From Nautilus pompilius (Eukaryota > Mollusca > Cephalopoda > Nautilida > Nautilidae): 64,000 bases of DNA. The stretch covers positions 62,001 through 126,000 of the forward strand of contig JACATO010001108.1 of NCBI GenBank assembly GCA_018389105.1, written 5' to 3'. Under the pieces are notes generated by a model. That model ran no database searches. It saw only the letters and a program-made list of their open reading frames with translations, and had not been told where the DNA came from. Below, piece after piece: positions 59,871 to 64,000 of the stretch. Every line of letters begins with the position of its first letter. Within the stretch, counting starts at the first letter, position 1. The translations under genes were made by a program, and so were the position numbers.

Positions 59871-62800
59871 TACTATATACATCTTACCATCCAGTGGCAG
59901 TCCATGAATAAACTTTAAAGCTTTTAGATCGATAAACAAACAACAAAATAAATCTAAAAAGTTAAATGTCATTAAAAACAACAAACCAAGTAACAGCAAC
60001 AAGGTAATGTTAACTAAAACTGTACATAAGTCTTTATTATTATTCAATATTAACCAGTTTGGAGTATATTGTATACTGCATCAAGATCATCTAGAATGTA
60101 TGAGCAAATGCCCCAAACAAAACAGTATATTCAGCCAAGCTAACACCAAGAATGATTATCACTAGAACAATTTTTAAGTCCATAATTATTACATTTTTTT
60201 TTTTACAGGTTACCAAGTCACTGAGGTTTAGTTGCTGTACATTACAGCTCAAGTTGCTCACATATTTCAAGACTACAAGACGTAACGACAACAGCAAGGT
60301 GTTTGTTTTTAGAGAGGGGGGAGGGGAAACAACTTCACATTTCTAGTAAATCCCACCTAAAATGTAAACCTGATGACCTTCTGCATGGGTCAGAAATGGA
60401 TGTTAATCACAAACCAAATCAGGAAATAGTAAAAAGTATCAATTCAGAAATGGTGAGAGCGAGACCTGGTTTAAATTAAGCGTAAATAAAAAAAAAAAAG
60501 AGGAGGGGCTGTAACTGACTTAAGAAAAAATTAACAGATTAACTACTCAGTTAAAAAAAGTCAATCATTAGACAGCATGGGATGCTGCATCATAATTTCC
60601 TAATTAGCCATTCACTGGTATGGAGAGAGACTTTTTTTTATTCCATTAATGATAAAAAGTCACTGATAATTCCGATATAAACAATCATAAGTGGTTACAG
60701 AGTTATATTATTATATCACTTTTAAAGTTCTAAATTGGTTGTTGGTGGACAGTACTTGTGAACACCAAGACCATCATAATTTCAATGTTAGCTGGTAACC
60801 TACTATTAAAATTTCTTAGTTCATGGACATTTGAAAATGGACCTTCAATATCACTGGCTCTGGTTGGTCTATGTATTTATCAGGTTACATTTACAAACCA
60901 TAGATGTAGACTTGGCATGCAAGACCTACTGGTACAGCAACAGGGAGGGATGGTGATACATGTGCAAGGAATAAACAGATTGTTTCTGTAATACAAGAGA
61001 AGAGATAATGTCAAGCATAGCTGATGATGAGATTCATCACAGTGTGTTGAATAGATTTTTAACATTTATTTTTTTGATTATTCTGTCTCCGAATAAAACA
61101 AAAAAACCTAAATTTGATGACTCAGTGTTTAATGTACAGCCCTGCCAGTATGTAGAGTTAAAAATGTGTCTTGAAGTAAAGACTGACCCCCCCTAATTAC
61201 ACAAACAATTTAAAAAAAAACACTTTCAATAGCAACAGCAGCTACAAAGCTACGTACAGGTAAATCAGTGAAACTCTTCCCTCAAACTAAATTAAGCACA
61301 ACTTTGATACTCTGCTAAGGGAGTCAACCTTTTCGATATTAAAATCGGGGCATGGAATAGCAGAAACAGACTGGGTTATGGGATGGGGTGACAGGGTAAG
61401 AGGAGATAAAGCAATAGTAAGCAGAATCACAGATCAGAAGAACAAGCCAAGGTCTAGATAAACTCACGTTTAATGCCAACCAAGGGAATATAATGATTTC
61501 TGCCCAGACTACTCCAAGCAATGCACAGTGGTTTGTTCAGAACACCCTTTGTTTTGCATTCTTCAGGTGCCACAAATCCTGGGAGAAAGACACCTGCCAA
61601 AAAAAAAGAGGAAAGTGTTCAATTAAAAGTAGAAATGCCAACAACTCCAAGAGCTCTGTTGGTAATGGTGTCTTCTCAGGCAAAAAAAAAAAATAAAATT
61701 AATGAAATAGCGAAACCTTGGTAGTGGCAAAGTGCAAAAACTTTTAAACTGATTTTGTTTTCCAAGCCGGTCATCGATGAACAAATATCACGAAATTCTC
61801 GGGGCAGGTGAGTTGTGAATGAATGTTTGCAGAGAACAGTCAGAACCAAGGTGGATAGGAAATGGTTTCCAAAATCTATTCACATCAGGAAGAGGGATCA
61901 GCGGCTGCTGCACCATCTGAGACTTTAAATAAAGTTCTCACTCGTACAAGTTCAAGGCCACATTCTCTCACCCATCGGTGGGGGGGGGGGGACCTCAGAA
62001 AATTCCAACATATGCAGCAGTCTGCAACTTTACACGGAACACTGTGCAAAATTTATGAGCGAATTGCATCTGTGTGGTTGTGTCTGGTTGTCTTCACTGC
62101 TGCGTCGAAACCACAAGGTGTTCAGGACTAATTTCTGCAACTCTCTCTGCCCCCCCCAAATTACAACTACAACTTTTCTTCAAAAAACTTGTATCTAGAA
62201 GGCAAAAGAAAAAAAAGCATCTGCATATAAAACACTGCTTTTTCCACGCGCATGCAAACTGGAAAATATATAAAAGGAAATCTAGTCTACCAGCAAAACA
62301 CGTGATCAAACTGAGAGAGAGAGAAAGCTCTAACCCTAGCCCACCCACGAGTGAATTTCTGTATAATCATTAAGTGTGCGGAGTAATGACCACTGCTGCA
62401 GAAATAGAGGGAATTCCCGAGTGTTTTCTCGAATGAGCTTGATGCGTTCCATGTACTGAAGCATTTTCTTCAGACAGAGGAAAATCAAGAGACAAACATA
62501 CAATTCCATCATTACTCCTCATGAAAAATTAAGTTCCCAGCCCCCTAAAAAGATAAGAACATCGTACACAGCATAGTTGTTTTTGTTTTTGTCAGCTGTA
62601 CTCCTCTCCTAAACGAAAAACGTTTGGTCTCAAACCACAAGCAGCAGCAGATCCTTTCATGGTACCCTAAATATTGCAAAGGAAGAAACTGCCTGGAAAA
62701 GGAAGTTTTAGGAAAATAGAAAAATTACCCGAATAATCCCCAAGGCAATCCATACCGCTGACCGAATCCAGCAAAACTATTGGCCGCTTGAGAACACTAG

Positions 62801-63626
62801 CCAAACCAAAAATGTGGATGTTTCTTAGTCCAAGAGGTTCTCCATCAGGCGGTATGAAGTCTGGAGCACACTCAGCAATTATCTCGCTCCACTCTGACAC
62901 GTCGATAAAATCTTTAAAATGCATCTTGTATTTATCTAGATGTTCCTGGAAGTGGTCTTGGAGATTCTTGCGAAGAGAGTGCCAGAAGAGTTCACGTCCA
63001 ACAAGGGCTCGAGAGATAGCATGCACCAGGCAATGGCCGTCGCCATCTGCATGAATGGGCACCAATCTCTCTTCGTCGTCATTGCTCAGTTTGATTTCTT
63101 CCAGAGTGTCTGCAAGATAGTTCAGGCTACCTGTCCGGTCCTTCCCATAACCATTGACATTCAAATGTTCCTCATCGATCAAGAATGACCTGTTTCCTAA
63201 GATGCTACAATCAAAATTATTTGGTTTCCCCATGTCAACCAGTTTCTTAGCTTTACCTGAATTTTTTTCCATTCCATAACACGTCAGCAATGGGGAGATA
63301 AGTTTGCAAACGTAATTTGAAATGCCTAGCACTTTCACATTTTCTGGACCCTTCCTGCTATTCACTTTCCCATAAAGCACATTTTTGAAAATACTGTGCA
63401 GTACAACATCGGGGTCAGTGACTTCCTGCACCTTGATTAGAGAACCTCGCTCGTGGCGTTGCCCGCAATCAGTACACTCGATACTGGTGTCATAGCTCGG
63501 AAAAATCAACTTTGCCTTGCATTCTTCATCGGGACAAAAGCCAGAGAGCATCTTCAACTGAAACTGGCTAAGTTGTCCCATCATTTTATTCTCTTCTGGG
63601 CCTTTTTGGCTAACCATAAATTAAAT
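42221..63626 (-). CDS. VCPIP1: VCPIP1 (VCIP135) deubiquitinase orthologue (gene span, 16 coding exons)
   Basis: OTU-family cysteine protease that, in vertebrates, binds p97/VCP and p47/syntaxin-5 complexes and supports Golgi and ER reassembly by deubiquitination. Sixteen exons join in frame to 3249 nt, 1082 aa plus stop (human protein 1222 aa). An N-terminal zinc ribbon has Cys28/33 and Cys48/51. The OTU core has DGDGHC at 191-196 (Asp193, catalytic Cys196) and GRNHYIPLVG with His330. More Cys pairs lie at 445/448, 486/489 and 520/522 (zinc-binding inferred). FPITLEW starts near 540, KTLHKEEL is at 644, a UBX-like fold covers 730-790, and DVWSY is near 866. The tail keeps GGVVGAKSD and GQGHSLRPLP, then a short acidic end. 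All signature blocks follow the vertebrate order. The 140-residue shortfall lies mainly in the middle linkers and tail. Confidence 0.97.
42269..43365. other. VCPIP1 intron 15
   Basis: Contains less AT-rich pieces (42380-42640 and 43110-43320) that could be old repeats, but no family was identified. Apparent ORFs there lack domains. Confidence 0.5.
43366..43839 (-). CDS. VCPIP1: VCPIP1 exon 15 (residues 910-1067)
   Basis: Begins VFRYSAKDDRLELCLEPYGHF, with FPIEPDVE, then GLKIGTGGVVGAKSD, a Gln run, and PFSGQGHSLRPLPEYK, matching the vertebrate C-terminal region. Acceptor TCTTTCAG, donor GTGAGA, both phase 0. Confidence 0.95.
44242..44432 (-). CDS. VCPIP1: VCPIP1 exon 14 (residues 846-909)
   Basis: Encodes LVLAAKLSGKDVWSYFQHQP, FSPGGLIYQQLERDLGL and LPDK, matching the DVWSY ... 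GGVFY block of VCPIP1. Acceptor GATTTCAG, donor AAG|GTGACT. Confidence 0.94.
44433..46549. other. VCPIP1 intron 13
   Basis: Very AT-rich 2.1-kb intron with no recognised repeat or gene. Confidence 0.6.
46550..46675 (-). CDS. VCPIP1: VCPIP1 exon 13 (residues 804-845)
   Basis: Encodes ANIKQDSLSLPPRKAW, then a helical Glu/Leu-rich stretch (LLEELEELTKK). IKQD aligns with VKQED of the vertebrate protein. Acceptor TTTCTTCAG, donor G|GTATGA. Confidence 0.88.
46676..48079. other. VCPIP1 intron 12
   Basis: A less AT-rich part at 47330-47640 may be an old interspersed repeat; no family named. Confidence 0.5.
48080..48302 (-). CDS. VCPIP1: VCPIP1 exon 12 (UBX-like domain, residues 730-804)
   Basis: Encodes VMLSLESNITYAYLQKFI, LNVPPDRQKIRVGFPPREL and LKHGDGLLLEI, the ubiquitin-like/UBX-like fold. 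The usual loop GFPP.EL is intact. Acceptor CTTTCTTCCAG, donor GTGAGG. Confidence 0.95.
48303..49418. other. VCPIP1 intron 11
   Basis: AT-rich; nothing recognised. Confidence 0.5.
49419..49532 (-). CDS. VCPIP1: VCPIP1 exon 11 (residues 692-729)
   Basis: A Thr/Lys-rich linker ending KEKKIRLSTSDGRQ, which matches the strand leading into the UBX-like domain. Acceptor TTTTTACAG, donor GTAAGG, phase 0 on both sides. Confidence 0.93.
49805..49951 (-). CDS. VCPIP1: VCPIP1 exon 10 (residues 643-691)
   Basis: Encodes KTLHKEELIKSETERRIQKQ and a Gln/Ser-rich helix. The acceptor is TTGCAGCAG, so the exon can start at 49951 or, three bases later, at 49948 (NAGNAG). Donor GTGAGT. Confidence 0.93.
49952..51273. 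other. VCPIP1 intron 9
   Basis: No recognised element. The small ORFs here are not conserved domains. Confidence 0.5.
51274..51449 (-). CDS. VCPIP1: VCPIP1 exon 9 (residues 584-642)
   Basis: Encodes EFGSERLVQWVVEKILQQTA, an acidic/Gln linker and SSKMILSGQQ, matching EFGSE.LVQ.VV and KIILTGQ of VCPIP1. Acceptor TCTTTTAG, donor GTAGGT. Confidence 0.95.
51450..52425. other. VCPIP1 intron 8
   Basis: The portion 51500-51950 is less AT-rich and may be an old repeat. No gene recognised. Confidence 0.5.
52426..52559 (-). CDS. VCPIP1: VCPIP1 exon 8 (residues 539-584)
   Basis: Encodes FPITLEWNNQTVLEEVLWFQ then SESDVSLNSNVFKIA, nearly identical in pattern to vertebrate VCPIP1. Acceptor TGTGCAG, donor GTTAGT. 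Confidence 0.95.
52560..53406. other. VCPIP1 intron 7
   Basis: AT-rich; no feature recognised. Confidence 0.5.
53407..53550 (-). CDS. VCPIP1: VCPIP1 exon 7 (residues 491-539)
   Basis: Encodes IRLVNGNGTIQYQNGD, KCSCGYKHYWNGKEYDNLPK. Cys520 and Cys522 match the vertebrate KCGCGFKHFWDGKEYDNLP. Acceptor CATTGCAG, donor GTAATC. Confidence 0.95.
53551..54141. other. VCPIP1 intron 6
   Basis: No feature recognised. Confidence 0.5.
54142..54211 (-). CDS. VCPIP1: VCPIP1 exon 6 (residues 468-491)
   Basis: 70-nt microexon-like exon encoding FGCGYNDAQVAVISKLKCSF and CK. Cys486/489 pair with the later Cys pair as a likely zinc site. Acceptor TTATTGCAG, donor GTAAGT. Confidence 0.9.
54212..55199. other. 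VCPIP1 intron 5, 3' part
   Basis: AT-rich, no gene. A (TTG)n run lies near 54719-54736. Confidence 0.5.
55200..56290 (+). mobile_element. Second Tc1-like relic, same family as 16465-17650
   Basis: Plus-strand matches to the copy at 16.5-17.7 kb include GGCTCCTGGRAAGRAAATATC, TGGTACTGTTG and the tail CTATTTGTGCATAT near 56237. Translated pieces read NPKLSESDVKYL, DLAASMGVNVSRTIR and ARKSLLKKGK (55500-55725), then a weak HTEQ-type C-terminus. Stops and frameshifts abound. Terminal repeats are eroded, so bounds are approximate. Confidence 0.75.
56291..57239. other. VCPIP1 intron 5, 5' part
   Basis: AT-rich; no feature supported. Confidence 0.5.
57240..57383 (-). CDS. VCPIP1: VCPIP1 exon 5 (residues 420-468)
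   Basis: Encodes MAGIKPEVVLHNCQTAVQEK, RLYRCLPCQAL and YKLSVEG. Cys445/448 match the RLHKCLLCGAL block. Acceptor TTGTTTCAG, donor GTGAGC. Confidence 0.94.
57384..58589. other. VCPIP1 intron 4
   Basis: No feature recognised. Confidence 0.5.
58590..58701 (-). CDS. VCPIP1: VCPIP1 exon 4 (residues 383-420)
   Basis: Encodes DVYIRKLVSAMETEFLENHN and VHPSLVADVHQHIFKKL, matching the vertebrate HPSLVADVHQYF block. Acceptor CATAACAG, donor GTAAGT. Confidence 0.95.
58702..59673. other. VCPIP1 intron 3
   Basis: No feature recognised. Confidence 0.5.
59674..59804 (-). CDS. VCPIP1: VCPIP1 exon 3 (residues 339-382)
   Basis: Encodes KTLPRLPRRMLQKAWGMPDR, LINDYIDFD and CCVIGGNHCLT, matching LLPKAWGVPQDLI ... 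GGCVIGG. Acceptor TTTTTTCAG; donor ACG|GTTGGT is weak. Confidence 0.95.
59805..61467. other. VCPIP1 intron 2
   Basis: Contains a (TA)n(CA)n microsatellite at 59825-59868, about 20 bp from the exon 3 acceptor. Otherwise AT-rich. Confidence 0.6.
61468..61593 (-). CDS. VCPIP1: VCPIP1 exon 2 (OTU His, residues 297-339)
   Basis: Encodes VFLPGFVAPEECKTKGVLNK then PLCIAWSSLGRNHYIPLVGIK, carrying the OTU catalytic His330. Acceptor TTTGGCAG, donor GTGAGT. Confidence 0.96.
61594..62728. other. VCPIP1 intron 1
   Basis: No feature beyond a G-run at 61979-61990. Confidence 0.5.
62729..63617 (-). CDS. VCPIP1: VCPIP1 exon 1 (start, zinc ribbon and OTU Cys, residues 1-297)
   Basis: ATG at 63617, nine bases inside the exon (acceptor ATCTTTTTCAG before 63626). 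Cys28/33/48/51 form a zinc ribbon; DGDGHCLVHAISRALVGREL carries Asp193 and Cys196; GLRNIHIFGLASVLKRPIVL follows. Donor GTAATT. The acceptor shows that a non-coding first exon and the promoter lie beyond the right edge or in its last few hundred bases. Confidence 0.97.
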
Positions 63627-64000
63627 CTGAAAAAGATTATAAATTATGTTAACCAAGAGTTTAAAAATAAAGGAAAGTGATAATTCCAACAAGCACTACT
63701 CATTCCTTTTTCCAATAATAACTGGATTTGTATTTATTTTATTCAGCTAATGCTCATCGCCAACCTGAACCTATAAAGTAACTGTCAACTAAACATGTAT
63801 TTAACAATCCGAATACTATCTGAAGTGCAACAACTCTGTTATTACTCAATGCAGGATGAGCCATAGAGGCTGTGACACTGAAATTTCCAAATTAATATAA
63901 CCCCTTTTTTAGCAAATCTGCATCACCCTAATCCACCTGTTTTTCATTATAAATGTGTTGACTAAACGCACAGTCAATTCAACATAAATACTAATGCTTT
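63627..64000. other. VCPIP1 5' intron
   Basis: AT-rich sequence before the first coding exon; no leader exon recognised before the window ends. Confidence 0.5.

Noticed and set aside
1-64000. tRNA or rRNA genes
   Set aside because: None recognised; only degenerate pol III-like boxes within SINE-like fragments.

Overview
This window is animal nuclear DNA. It holds three spliced genes, all on the minus strand, with short exons, GT-AG introns, AT-rich introns, long simple-sequence arrays and several DNA transposon relics. The gene set and repeat style suit an invertebrate bilaterian. A lophotrochozoan, perhaps a gastropod mollusc, is my best guess, but that is inference. No prokaryotic, organellar or viral genes were seen.

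Layout from left to right: (1) 2151-8885, an SV2/SVOP-like major facilitator transporter, complete in three coding exons (496 aa). Its first coding intron holds a MITE (5461-5790) and a 2.4-kb minisatellite that begins about 31 bp after the first exon. (2) 10.3-11.6 kb, a decayed hAT transposase. (3) 13873-28458, a calumenin-type EF-hand protein of the secretory pathway ending in HDEF. It has seven exon positions, one of which exists as two homologous, phase-matched alternative exons (18407-18609 and 18690-18922). Its introns hold a Tc1-like element, SINE-like pieces and a 2.7-kb GA satellite that starts about 34 bp after the signal-peptide exon. A mariner element (28579-29958) lies in the 5' intron, and a CpG-rich leader exon and promoter lie near 32.4-32.7 kb. 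(4) 33.06-36.83 kb, a 54-bp minisatellite and a second GA array. (5) 36.8-42.1 kb, intergenic with a possible second hAT relic. (6) 42221-63626, a full-length VCPIP1 (VCIP135) deubiquitinase orthologue: 16 coding exons, 1082 aa, with N-terminal zinc ribbon, OTU catalytic domain, further Cys pairs, UBX-like domain and C-terminal tail. A second Tc1-like relic lies in its intron at about 55.2-56.3 kb.

The three genes have separate jobs (vesicle or plasma membrane transport; luminal ER/Golgi calcium binding; p97/VCP-linked Golgi and ER membrane fusion and deubiquitination). Co-location does not imply an operon. The exon chains were reassembled by hand from splice sites: phases close without a frameshift in all three genes, and residue counts match nucleotide counts (1488, 972 or 1002, and 3249 coding nt excluding or including stops as stated per gene).

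The most interesting item is the calumenin mutually exclusive exon pair. Using both exons, or neither, breaks the frame, so exactly one must be chosen. The choice swaps EF-hand 5 and the first part of the EF-hand 6 loop, and adds or removes a run of about 17 mostly acidic residues. Second is the placement of large arrays within about 35 bp of the first coding exon's 5' splice site in two neighbouring genes, one array carrying repeated TGACGTCA sites.
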